Program-made: the position numbers and the translations under genes
Shown: positions 9,995 to 18,327 of the stretch, piece after piece
Numbering within the stretch: position 1 is the first letter of the stretch
Layout: each line of letters starts with the position of its first letter
Source: G963668185 sp965237445
Lineage (GTDB): Bacteria > Chloroflexota > Dehalococcoidia > Lucifugimonadales > G963668185
NCBI GenBank assembly: GCA_965237445.1
Contig: OZ250142.1
Coordinates: forward strand, 124,001 to 188,000
DNA: 64,000 bases
Direction of reading: 5' to 3'
The notes under the pieces: generated by a model
What the model saw: the letters and a program-made list of their open reading frames with translations, nothing else
The model's database searches: none
Told to the model about the DNA's origin: nothing

Positions 9995-11554
9995 ATGGCC
10001 AAGGACAACTACGACGCGATAGTGATCGGGGCCGGGCACAACGGCCTCGTGACTGCCGGGTACCTCGCGCAAGCGGGGCTTGCGGTGCTGGTGCTAGAGC
10101 GCCTGGACAAACTCGGCGGAGCCGTCACAACGGACGAGTTCGCGCCAGGGTTCCTGGGGCCCATGTGCTCGTACATCAGTTACATAATGCAGGGGAAGGT
10201 CGTGGAGGATCTCGACCTCAAGGGTCACGGGTTCGAGCTCATCAGGAGGCCGACAGGCGGCTTCCGGGGCATACATCCATTCCTCGACGGCTCACACCTT
10301 GGCGGCCCTGGCATCGAAAGCGAGTTCGACCTCGCGAACCAGATTGCAGGGTTCTCCCAGAAGGACTCGCGCAGCTACTTCGAGTGGCGGTCGTTCTGGG
10401 ACGATGCCGCAGGAATTATGGCCCCGTACTTCCTCACCGATCCGCCGACGATCGCCGATCTTATGAGCGATGTCCGTGGCACACGACAGGAGGAGGTGCT
10501 GGAGAGGCTTCTTACGTGGAGCTACGCTGACGCTGTCACAACCGCCTTCGAGGATGAACGAGTGCAAGCGCAATTCATGGCCATCATGGAGATGGACCCG
10601 AGCGCTCCGGGAAGCATGCTGGGCCCGGCCATGGAGCGGGCCGGAATGGCGACGTCCCGCCCGGCGGACAAGGGTGTTCCCCGCATGAGCATGGGCAGTA
10701 TCACGAACGCCTTGGAGAGCTCGGTGCGCAGTCTCGGTGTCGATATCAGGACGCGGGCGCCGGTGTCACAAGTCATGGTGGAGGGCGGCCTGGCAACCGG
10801 CGTGCGGCTGGCGAGTGGCGAAACGATAACGGCCCGCACCGTGATCTCCAACGCCGACCCCAAGCGCACATACAAGACGATGCTCGACGACGCGGGGTTG
10901 TCCGATGACATCGTCCGCAGGCTCAACGGGTGGAAGACGAGAGCCGGTTGCGTGAAGTTCCTCGCGGCCATGACCGAGGTCCCCGACCTGTCGCGATACC
11001 TCGGAGACGGTTACGACAGGTCACAGATAATGTCAATCAGCATCAACGAGTCGCTTACATACCACCAGCGTAGCTGGGATGACTGCGAGGCTCGAAAGCC
11101 GACGACGTGCCCGATCATGGACATCCAGCTTACTTCCGTGGCCGAACCGGGCCTCGTAAGGAGCGGAGCTGGGCACGTCATGTCCAACTGGGTGTTGTAC
11201 GAGTCGCCTGACCTCGCCGAAGGGGACTGGAGCGACATCAGGGACCGAGTGGGCGAACAGATCATAGACGTGATCACAGAGTACGCACCCAACTTCCGCA
11301 AAAGCCTGATCGAATGGTCGGTCCAGACGCCGGTGGACATCGACACCCGGGTGGGCATGACAGACGGCAACATCTTCCACCTGGACATGGTGCCCAACCA
11401 GCTTCTTTCCCAGCGCCATCCGTACAGGACCGAGATACAGAACCTGTACATGTGCGGCTCAGGCACGCACCCGATGGGGGGAGTGTCGGGCGCTCCCGGG
11501 CACAACGCGGCCATGGCCATCCTGCGCGACCTGGGCAGGGCCGCCGCGGTCTGA
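9995..11554 (+). CDS. FAD-dependent oxidoreductase, PYROXD2/phytoene-desaturase-like (copy 2)
   Basis: A second 519-residue flavoprotein, nearly colinear with the one ending at 9730. Both share long identical runs around the FAD motif, WRSFWDDAAGIMAPYFLTDP and NADPKRTY. Differences cluster at a few sites, for example KGEKGSFQG versus RRPTGGFRG near residue 85 and CVTGAPG versus GVSGAPG near 500, which may touch substrate or flavin. A 264-base spacer with no ORF separates the copies. Recent tandem duplication is the simplest explanation. No strong Shine-Dalgarno is visible before this ATG. Confidence 0.85.
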   Translation: MAKDNYDAIVIGAGHNGLVTAGYLAQAGLAVLVLERLDKLGGAVTTDEFAPGFLGPMCSYISYIMQGKVVEDLDLKGHGFELIRRPTGGFRGIHPFLDGSHLGGPGIESEFDLANQIAGFSQKDSRSYFEWRSFWDDAAGIMAPYFLTDPPTIADLMSDVRGTRQEEVLERLLTWSYADAVTTAFEDERVQAQFMAIMEMDPSAPGSMLGPAMERAGMATSRPADKGVPRMSMGSITNALESSVRSLGVDIRTRAPVSQVMVEGGLATGVRLASGETITARTVISNADPKRTYKTMLDDAGLSDDIVRRLNGWKTRAGCVKFLAAMTEVPDLSRYLGDGYDRSQIMSISINESLTYHQRSWDDCEARKPTTCPIMDIQLTSVAEPGLVRSGAGHVMSNWVLYESPDLAEGDWSDIRDRVGEQIIDVITEYAPNFRKSLIEWSVQTPVDIDTRVGMTDGNIFHLDMVPNQLLSQRHPYRTEIQNLYMCGSGTHPMGGVSGAPGHNAAMAILRDLGRAAAV

Positions 11555-11568
11555 TTCACGCGGCGACG

Positions 11569-12582
11569 CTATCTTCGCGCGGATCGAGGTCCGGTCGTCG
11601 CAAGCTCCGTGACCAGCAACTCCAGCGCCGTCTCCTCGTCGAAGCGGCCCGTCTTGGCGCTGAGGTCCGCTTCCACAAGCTGGCGGTGCGCCTCGCGCAG
11701 GCCTTCGGGAGTGAACATCGTCTCCTGGTCGAGCGTCTTGCGGAGCGGATAGCCGGAAAGCCGCAGCCTGCCACCAAGCTCAGACGCGGACACGCGCTGG
11801 CGCCTCAGGTCTTTCGCGAGTATGAGCAGCCGGACCTGCCGTGCGATCATGGCCAGCACGAACGCGGGGCTGTTACCGTCGTCGATTAGCCGCCGGAGGC
11901 TGCGCAGCGCCACATCCGGCCGGCCCTCGACCACGGCATCCACAGCGACAAACACGCTGGCCTCGCCGGAGAACGAAACCAGGGCCTCGACGTCTTCCTG
12001 CGCGATCGCGCGTCCTGCAGCGTACAGGGCCAGCTTGTCCAACTCGCCGTCAATCACTCTGAGGTTGCCGCCTGAGAGGTCCGCCAACTCGTTCACGGCG
12101 TCGGGCATTATCTCAGCGCTCTTCTTTACCGCTGCGCCTCGTATCCATGCCCTGAGCCGATCGCCTCGCAGCAGCGGAAACGTCCTGACGGTCGCAACCG
12201 ACTGGGCTTTCCTGAGCATCCTGTTCGAAGCCGTGAGCCTGCCATCGACCAGCGCCAGATCTGTCGTCGGGGGCATCGTGGGAGCGTACTCCCACAGGAC
12301 GTCCCACGATGAAGCACCTGCCGCCTGATCTCCGTCCCTGGGTCCGGCGGAAGCGCCGCGGCGCTCGAACCGCGACAACAATCCCCGGAGCACGACGAGC
12401 CGGCGTGGAGTCATGAAGGGCACCGTGGAGCAGAGGCCGGTCACCTGCTCGGGCGTCGTCTCCCTCGCTTCGAGCTCGGACAAGCTTATGTCGCGGATTT
12501 CCGGAGGGCCAACTTCCCTCTTGAGATCGGCAAGGCTGCCCTCTCTTGAGAACTCGTCCTCACCGTAAAACAGATAGAACAC
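11569..12582 (-). CDS. holA: DNA polymerase III, delta subunit
   Basis: Clamp-loader delta subunit, about 337 residues, normal for HolA. The protein opens with FYLFYGEDEFSREGSLADLK, the conserved start of the delta AAA-like fold, and continues with ELDKLALYA and the C-terminal FVLAMIARQVRLLILAKDLR collar-domain helix. It binds the beta clamp and opens it for loading. The ORF extends upstream, but the family normally begins just before FYLFYG, so I choose the GTG at 12582. Divergent from the DUF1232 gene. Confidence 0.88.
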   Translation of the reverse strand: MFYLFYGEDEFSREGSLADLKREVGPPEIRDISLSELEARETTPEQVTGLCSTVPFMTPRRLVVLRGLLSRFERRGASAGPRDGDQAAGASSWDVLWEYAPTMPPTTDLALVDGRLTASNRMLRKAQSVATVRTFPLLRGDRLRAWIRGAAVKKSAEIMPDAVNELADLSGGNLRVIDGELDKLALYAAGRAIAQEDVEALVSFSGEASVFVAVDAVVEGRPDVALRSLRRLIDDGNSPAFVLAMIARQVRLLILAKDLRRQRVSASELGGRLRLSGYPLRKTLDQETMFTPEGLREAHRQLVEADLSAKTGRFDEETALELLVTELATTGPRSARR

Positions 12583-12683
12583 TATCGATAAAACCTGACA
12601 GTCTGTGCGAGGCGAAGTCCAGGCTTGGGACAACGCAGTGACTCGTCCGCTATAATGGTGGCACAACTCCCGGGAGGTTCAGG

Positions 12684-13055
12684 GTGCTGCTGAGACCGCT
12701 CATTTACATCATGCAGTTGACCGGCATCCCCCGGCTGGTCTTCTCGCTGCTCATGGACAAGCGCGTTCCGCTTGCGGTCAAGGCCATCCTGCCGGCGACC
12801 CTAGCTTACCTGATTATCCCCTCTGATCTCCTGCCAGACTTCGTTACCCCCATAGGCCGGATCGATGACGTGCTGGTGCTGATTGTCGGCACATTGGCGT
12901 TCCTCACGCTTGCGCCGAAGCGCGTGGTCTCCGAGTACACTGGCAGGGGCCGGGTCGACGAAGACTCAGGCGTTGACGGCGAGGTTGTCGAAGGCAAGTA
13001 CAGGTACGTAGAAGACCCGGACAAGCCCTCCTCCGAGGACCCGGAGCGCCGCTGA
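12684..13055 (+). CDS. DUF1232 (YkvA-like) membrane protein
   Basis: A 123-residue protein with two hydrophobic segments around residues 30-50 and 64-82. Its core, AVKAILPATLAYLIIPSDLLPDF followed by GRIDDVLVLI, is the DUF1232/YkvA signature. The family is widespread and has no assigned biochemical role. The C-terminal 35 residues are acidic and probably unstructured. The GTG start has GGGAGG six bases upstream. The downstream ychF begins 31 bases after its stop, so co-transcription is likely. Confidence 0.8.
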   Translation: MLLRPLIYIMQLTGIPRLVFSLLMDKRVPLAVKAILPATLAYLIIPSDLLPDFVTPIGRIDDVLVLIVGTLAFLTLAPKRVVSEYTGRGRVDEDSGVDGEVVEGKYRYVEDPDKPSSEDPERR

Positions 13056-13086
13056 CTCCGTACTCACCAGCCTTAGAGGCAGCGCC

Positions 13087-14187
13087 TTGCGCATAGCCAT
13101 AGTAGGGCTGCCCCGCAGCGGCAAGACAACGCTCTTCAATGCCCTTACCGGACTTGACGCGCCCGTCGATGCCTTTGCCGGGCCGGAGCCCAGGGCCAAC
13201 ATCGGCTCTGTTCCCATCGACGACCCTCGCCTGCCCAAGTTAGCCGCGCTGTTTGGTTCGGCTCGCAATGTCCAAGCCGAAGCGACGATTGTCGACGCAC
13301 CTGGCGCCGCGAGCGACGGTCGATCATCGGGCCTGTTCGGCGGCGAGGTCATGAACGACATCCAGGACGCGGACGCGCTGTTAATCGTGGCCCGGGCCTT
13401 CGAAGACCCGTCCAACCCACACCCGGAGGGCTCTGTAGACGCCGTCCGGGACGCCGAATCGGTGTTGATCGAGTTGGCCCTCGCGGACGCCGGCGTGGTC
13501 AGGCGGCGAATCGGCCGCATCGAGGAAGGCATGAAGGGAGCAAGGGCGGCGGAACGCGATGCCCTGACCGGCGAACTGGAGTTGCTGGCAAGGCTGTCCG
13601 ATGCTCTTAACGCCGGTATACCTATCTCTCTCATTGCCCTTTCAGAGGCGGACAGGGCCGCGATTCGCGGGTTCCAGCTTCTGACAGCGAAGCCCATGAT
13701 GCTCGCTGCCAACTTGGGCGAAGACGACATTGAAGGGGCCCTTGAACTCACCGCCCGCCTTGCGAGCATAGAGGCGTTCAGCGAGGCCCAGAATGCCGCG
13801 TTTTGCGGACAGCTTGAGATGGAGCTGGCGCAGATGGCTCCTGAAGAAGAATCGGAGTTCCGGCAGTCTCTTGGATTGAGGGAGCCCGCTTCTGAGATAG
13901 TGACTGGCATGATGAAGAAGGCCCTGAACATCGCGACGTTTTTCACTGGAAACGAGAGGGAAGCCCGCGCGTGGCAGGTAGTCCACGGGACTTCCGCCCT
14001 TGCCGCCGCGGGCACGATTCACTCCGACTTTGAGAGAGGCTTCATACGAGCGGAAGTCATCGGGTTCGACGACTTCGTCAACTGCGGCAGCCTGCCCGAG
14101 GCGAGACGCCGGGGCCTGCTACGGCAGGAAGGCCGAAGCTACGTTGTCAGTGACGGCGACGTGATGAACGTACTGTTCAGCGTCTAG
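13087..14187 (+). CDS. ychF: YchF/Obg-type ATPase (OLA1 family)
   Basis: A 366-residue P-loop protein. G1 is GLPRSGKTTLFNALTG (8-23) and the G3-like segment is DAPG. A coiled-coil region lies about 110-190, and a C-terminal TGS-like domain includes FFTGNEREARAWQV and ends GDVMNVLFSV. YchF proteins bind the ribosome and prefer ATP over GTP, in line with the non-canonical base motif NLGEDD where NKxD would be. The P-loop reads PRSGKTT rather than the usual PNVGKST. TTG start. Probably the second gene of a DUF1232-ychF unit. Confidence 0.82.
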   Translation: MRIAIVGLPRSGKTTLFNALTGLDAPVDAFAGPEPRANIGSVPIDDPRLPKLAALFGSARNVQAEATIVDAPGAASDGRSSGLFGGEVMNDIQDADALLIVARAFEDPSNPHPEGSVDAVRDAESVLIELALADAGVVRRRIGRIEEGMKGARAAERDALTGELELLARLSDALNAGIPISLIALSEADRAAIRGFQLLTAKPMMLAANLGEDDIEGALELTARLASIEAFSEAQNAAFCGQLEMELAQMAPEEESEFRQSLGLREPASEIVTGMMKKALNIATFFTGNEREARAWQVVHGTSALAAAGTIHSDFERGFIRAEVIGFDDFVNCGSLPEARRRGLLRQEGRSYVVSDGDVMNVLFSV

Positions 14188-14214
14188 ACGGCGACACCTG
14201 GCCAGCTACGGACG

Positions 14215-14685
14215 TCAGATGCTGTATCCGCCGTGTCCGAAAACGTAGCCGAGTTCGGCGCGTGCCGCCTCAAGGCCGGGCCCAAAACGGCCCAGCGACA
14301 CGTCCAGCTGGTTCTCGCCCCTCACGGGATAGCCTCCGGCAGCCTCCGCGTCGGTTGCCGCCCACTCTGAGTCCGGCAGCATGACATAGAACGAAAGGAA
14401 CTTCGGGACCTGGAACTCGTCCGGTTCGTCGGAACTCAGATTGCTCTCGAGCCTGTCCTGGGCTATCGACGAGGTGATGCCGTACAGAATGGATGCCACG
14501 CAGTCACACTCTGAAATGTGTCCGCAGAGTGCCTGCGCTGACAGGAATGTGGCGCAGGTCACGTTCTCGGCATCGACTGGGTCACAAGAGAACTCGTAGG
14601 CGAGCCTGTACACGTACTCCGCGTACGCCTCGACCATCCACCCAATATCGTCCTCATAAACGTGGTCGAGCATTTCATTTTCCAT
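14215..14685 (-). CDS. Sigma-factor region-2-like protein, no region 4 seen
   Basis: A 156-residue protein. Residues 14-55 (YAEYVYRLAYEFSCDPVDAE followed by NVTCATFLSA) follow the spacing of ECF sigma region 2, where bacteria usually have DAEDxxQxxF. The rest is acidic, with FLSFYVMLPDSEW and no helix-turn-helix or region 4 motif. It may be a degenerate sigma factor, a decoy that binds core polymerase, or an unrelated helical protein. GAGGTG lies five bases before the ATG. It converges with ychF. The sigma assignment rests on pattern only. Confidence 0.4.
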   Translation of the reverse strand: MENEMLDHVYEDDIGWMVEAYAEYVYRLAYEFSCDPVDAENVTCATFLSAQALCGHISECDCVASILYGITSSIAQDRLESNLSSDEPDEFQVPKFLSFYVMLPDSEWAATDAEAAGGYPVRGENQLDVSLGRFGPGLEAARAELGYVFGHGGYSI

Positions 14686-14886
14686 CAGTTCACCTCAGGG
14701 GCTGCGAGACCGTACTGCATTTAAGACTACCGCTACTCCCTTTTAGTTAAATACGTCGAACCAACCAAACTCAGTTTTGCGCGTAGCGGTAGTTGGCGGC
14801 GGCCTGTGGGTGGGTGATATTCTCTTGCAGTATCATCGCCGCTCGCCCTGGCGCCGCGAACAGATCTCTCACGGAGAAACCCGCAT

Positions 14887-16722
14887 ATGAAGATTGCCGT
14901 TTGCATCAAGCAGGTCCCGCTCGTCTCCATGCTCAAGTTTGACAACGAGACGAGGCGTTTGATCCGTGAGGGAGTGCCCAGCGAGGTCAACCACTTCGAC
15001 TTCCTGGCCGTTTGCGCCGCTGTTGACCTCAAGAAGGCGAACGGTGGCGAGGTGGTCGTGTACACGATGGGGCCCCCGCAGGCACGCGAGGCGCTCGTGC
15101 AGTGCCTGGCTCTGGGCGCAGACCGCGCTGTCCACCTCACCGACCGCGCTTTCGCGGGCTCCGACACGCTGGCAACCGCACGCGCACTGTCGATCGCGCT
15201 CTCGAACGAGGGCTTCGACCTGGTCCTGTGCGGCCGCAACAGCGTCGACTCCGAGACCGGGCAGGTCGGACCGGAGATCGCGGAGCTTCTCGGCATACCG
15301 CAGGTCACCAACGTTAGGAAGCTCGACTTCGACGAGGCGGCGCTTTCCGTTCGGGTGGAGCGGCTCACGGACGAGGGCCACGAGGTTGTCATGGCGCGCC
15401 TGCCCGCTCTGGTAACTGTGGGCGAGGACGTGGCCGAGGAGGTCTATCCGCGCAGAGAGGCGCTACAGGAAGCGCAGTCGAAGCCGATAGCCGAGGTATC
15501 CGCAGCCGTGCTGTCGGCGGACCCAGGCGACTTCGGAATCGACGGTTCTCCAACCTGGGTCGGCGAGATCTACTCCGTTGAGCCGGAGAGGGACGGCATC
15601 GTCGTCAGGGACGTTGACACGGATGAGGCCATCGAGCGGTTGCTGGCATACCTGGACGAACGGGGAGCGTTCGACCAGGACTCGAACGCCGCATCCGAGG
15701 CGCCGCAGCGTGGCGGACCGCGCGAGAAGTCGGCCACCGGCTCGATCTGGGTAGTCGCCGAGGTGCTGGGGCAGGAGATCCGGCCGGTGACCTTCGAGAT
15801 GTTGGGCCGTTCCGTGGAGCTGGCGGACGAGCTGGGAACCAACGTCGAGGCCGTCCTGATGGGCGGAGGCGTGTACTCGCACGCTGGTAAGCTTGCCGCC
15901 CACGGCGCCGACGTTGTGAGGGTGGCGGACGACGCCCGGCTGGCCGGCTACGACACGCGCACATACGCGCACGTGCTCGCCCGTGCCATCGAAGCGCACC
16001 GGCCCTACGCGGTGCTGTTCGGCTCCACCGTAATCGGACGCGACCTTGCGGCGCGGCTGGCCGCGCGGCTGGACCTCGGACTGACTGGCGACTGCGTGGG
16101 ACTGGAGATCGACGAAGAGGGACGCCTGGTGCAGCTCAAGCCCGCGTTCGGCGGCAACATCGTCGCCCCCATCCTGTCGAAGACCGTACCGTACATGTCC
16201 ACGCTCCGGCCCGGAATGCTCACACCGGTCCAGCCGGACGGAACGGTAGAAGCGACCGTGGAAAGCCTGGACCTGAGCGGGATGCCGGACCCTGCGGTCG
16301 AGGTTGTGGAACGCGTCGTGGACAGTTCTGCCGAGGGCGCCAATCTCGAGAACGCGAAGATCATCGTATCGGCGGGTCAGGGCATCGGAGGACCAGAGAA
16401 CCTGCCCGTGCTCGAAGGCCTCGCCGAGGCGCTCGGAGCCGGGCTGGGCGCTACGCGAAACATCACCGACTTGGGTTGGTTGCCCCGCCAGTATCAGATC
16501 GGCCTCTCAGGGAAAGCCGTTGCTCCGGACCTCTACTTCGCCGTTGGGATCAGGGGCGTGTTCAACCACATGGTAGGCGTGCAGAAGGCCGGCACCATCG
16601 TTGCGATCAACGACAGGGCTCGGTCACCCATCTTCAAGGCTGCGGACATTGGGATAGTGGGCGACTACGCTGAGATCGTGCCCGCCCTAACGCAGGCATT
16701 GAAGAGGCGGCGCAATCTCTAA
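14887..16722 (+). CDS. Electron transfer flavoprotein, beta-alpha fusion
   Basis: One 611-residue chain holds both ETF subunits. EtfB (about 1-265) starts MKIAVCIKQVP and shows ALGADRAVHL and CGRNSVDSETGQVGPEIAEL. A low-complexity linker (about 265-285) is followed by EtfA (about 286-611), which ends with the FAD domain: GATRNITDLGWLPRQYQIG, FAVGIRGVFNHMVG and SPIFKAADIGIVGDY. It should carry electrons from acyl-CoA, sarcosine-type or other dehydrogenases to a quinone reductase. The usual SGGRG of EtfA reads SAGQG here, so the FAD-contacting Arg is replaced. GGAGA precedes the ATG. Monocistronic. Confidence 0.9.
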   Translation: MKIAVCIKQVPLVSMLKFDNETRRLIREGVPSEVNHFDFLAVCAAVDLKKANGGEVVVYTMGPPQAREALVQCLALGADRAVHLTDRAFAGSDTLATARALSIALSNEGFDLVLCGRNSVDSETGQVGPEIAELLGIPQVTNVRKLDFDEAALSVRVERLTDEGHEVVMARLPALVTVGEDVAEEVYPRREALQEAQSKPIAEVSAAVLSADPGDFGIDGSPTWVGEIYSVEPERDGIVVRDVDTDEAIERLLAYLDERGAFDQDSNAASEAPQRGGPREKSATGSIWVVAEVLGQEIRPVTFEMLGRSVELADELGTNVEAVLMGGGVYSHAGKLAAHGADVVRVADDARLAGYDTRTYAHVLARAIEAHRPYAVLFGSTVIGRDLAARLAARLDLGLTGDCVGLEIDEEGRLVQLKPAFGGNIVAPILSKTVPYMSTLRPGMLTPVQPDGTVEATVESLDLSGMPDPAVEVVERVVDSSAEGANLENAKIIVSAGQGIGGPENLPVLEGLAEALGAGLGATRNITDLGWLPRQYQIGLSGKAVAPDLYFAVGIRGVFNHMVGVQKAGTIVAINDRARSPIFKAADIGIVGDYAEIVPALTQALKRRRNL

Positions 16723-16749
16723 AGACTGCGCGTTACCGGCCCTTCGGCT

Positions 16750-17196
16750 CTAGCTCGACGCAACGTACTTCGAAGGGCACTTCACAATGATGTTGTGGCT
16801 CTCGAACACGCCGCCCGGCGTGAGTGTGCCCTCGAGGATGATCTCGGAGTGCACGTTGAAGAACAGGTCCGGCACAACGCCGTCGTGGCGCGCCAGCAGT
16901 GTCTGTTCACCGTCGGTTAGCCTGAACTCAGCCGTCGTGGAGTCCTCGAGCCGATCGAAAGAGTCCGGCTCCAGCTTTCCGCTAACCCTCACTATCGAGT
17001 CGCCCAACGTCGCTCCGGTCTCGTTCATCTCGGTAACGGTGTAGTAGTACACGGTTGCGCTCTTGAAGGCCAGGAAGCCGAAGTAACCTGCCGCGACCGC
17101 AATGACGGCCAGAGCCAGGATCAGCTTGCCCCGGTTGGTAAAGACGGTTGCCTCCTCTGAGGAGGCCTCCGGAAAGTTTGGTAGGGCTTGTGACAT
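16750..17196 (-). CDS. ccmE: Cytochrome c maturation haem chaperone CcmE, CxxxY variant
   Basis: A 148-residue protein with an N-terminal transmembrane helix (about 24-46), then the OB-fold of CcmE: LGDSIVRVSGKLE, TTAEFRLTDGEQTL, DLFFNVHSEIILEGTL and GGVFESHNIIVKC. Classical CcmE binds haem covalently through His in HxxxY; here the position reads CPSKY. This is the CxxxY form known from archaea and some sulfate reducers (System I*). It accepts haem from CcmC outside the membrane for apocytochrome c. Last gene of ccmC-ccmD-ccmE. Confidence 0.88.
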   Translation of the reverse strand: MSQALPNFPEASSEEATVFTNRGKLILALAVIAVAAGYFGFLAFKSATVYYYTVTEMNETGATLGDSIVRVSGKLEPDSFDRLEDSTTAEFRLTDGEQTLLARHDGVVPDLFFNVHSEIILEGTLTPGGVFESHNIIVKCPSKYVASS

Positions 17197-17208
17197 TCTT
17201 GGTCCCGT

Positions 17209-17550
17209 TCAGTCGGCTCGCGGTGGAGTCACTGCTTCTGTGTCGGCCAGCCTTTCCTTCAGAGCATCGATCTCCTGCCGCAGCTCGTTCTGACGCCTCG
17301 ACATCACGAACAGGTACCCGAAAAATGCGGCCCACGTGATGATAAACACTGCGAAAAGGTACGGCAGGTTGGCCTCGGGATCGTCATCCTCTTCAGGCTC
17401 CGCCTCCTGAGGAAGCACCTGACCCGCGCCGACGGAAGTCTCATGTCCCTCATCGTACGCTGACACGGATTCCGCGTAAATGGCGAACCCTGCCAGCGCA
17501 ATGAGAAGCCCCGCCAGTACTGGAACGGCGAGGAGCTTAGCGCGAATCAC
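17209..17550 (-). CDS. ccmD: CcmD-like small membrane protein
   Basis: About 113 residues. A hydrophobic N-terminal segment (LLAVPVLAGLLIALAGFAIY) may be a signal peptide or anchor, followed by an acidic linker and then LPYLFAVFIITWAAFFGYLF, a second helix typical of CcmD. The tail is helical and charged (RRQNELRQEIDALKERL). CcmD stabilises the CcmABC-CcmE haem-handling complex. The GTG at 17550 overlaps the ccmC stop; a TTG at 17568 is the alternative. The extended N-terminus is longer than proteobacterial CcmD (about 60 residues). Confidence 0.7.
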   Translation of the reverse strand: MIRAKLLAVPVLAGLLIALAGFAIYAESVSAYDEGHETSVGAGQVLPQEAEPEEDDDPEANLPYLFAVFIITWAAFFGYLFVMSRRQNELRQEIDALKERLADTEAVTPPRAD

Positions 17551-18271
17551 GGCGATACATCTCGTCAACGAACGCCTCCGAAGCCTTCATCGAGTAGCGC
17601 TGGGCCACGACCGCGGCAAACAGTACCACGAACGTGGCCAGCGCGGTCATCAACGTCAGGTTGATTGCCGACGACGCGATCGCGTCTGCCTCCTGTGCCA
17701 GCGGGCCGATGTTCGTCTCTGGGTGTGCGGTCCGCCAGAGCGAGGTTGCCAGGTAGTTCAGTGTGGAAGCTATCACGCCGATTATGGCGACCACAGACGC
17801 GAACCTGGCCTGCTGCGACCCCGGCGGGGAGTAGGCGCGCACCATCATGTACGCCACGTAGATGAACCAGATGATCGCGGTGAGAGTCAGCTTCGGGTCC
17901 CACGTCCACCATTGCCCCCACACAGGCTTGGCCCAAATCGAGCCGGTGACCAGCCCCAGTGTAGCGAGCAACAGACCGGCCTCAGCGCATGAGTAGGCGA
18001 ACCAGTCCCAGCACTGTTGCCGCTTTGCGAGGTACATAACGCTACCGATTGCCACGGGCAGCAACGCGCCGATCCCGATCATGGCCAGGGGCACGTGGAA
18101 GTAGAAGATGCGCTGGGATACCCCAAGGTTCGCATCGGTCGGGACCCAGAAGTACACCATGTACAGCGTCAGGGCCATGAGCGCCGCGCTGGCTGCCAGC
18201 AACACATCCGGCTTCCACAAACCGCCCTTCACGGTAGATTGCATCGCCGAACTTCCTGTGTTCCGACTCAT
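17537..18271 (-). CDS. ccmC: Haem exporter permease CcmC
   Basis: A 244-residue, roughly six-helix membrane protein. The tryptophan-rich haem-handling motif is VWGQWWTWDPKLT near residue 118, with conserved His in FYFHVPLAM (about 57) and TAHPETN (about 182). CcmC presents haem to CcmE. First gene of the ccmCDE cluster; the ABC partners CcmA and CcmB lie separately at 46-47.5 kb. No CcmF or CcmH is in the window. The ATG start is 57 bases from the MFS pseudogene end. Confidence 0.92.
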   Translation of the reverse strand: MSRNTGSSAMQSTVKGGLWKPDVLLAASAALMALTLYMVYFWVPTDANLGVSQRIFYFHVPLAMIGIGALLPVAIGSVMYLAKRQQCWDWFAYSCAEAGLLLATLGLVTGSIWAKPVWGQWWTWDPKLTLTAIIWFIYVAYMMVRAYSPPGSQQARFASVVAIIGVIASTLNYLATSLWRTAHPETNIGPLAQEADAIASSAINLTLMTALATFVVLFAAVVAQRYSMKASEAFVDEMYRRDSR

Positions 18272-18327
18272 ATGTGCACTTTATCACAAGCCTTCGAGGC
18301 CAACCAACGAGGCTGCCTGCCCTGGCG

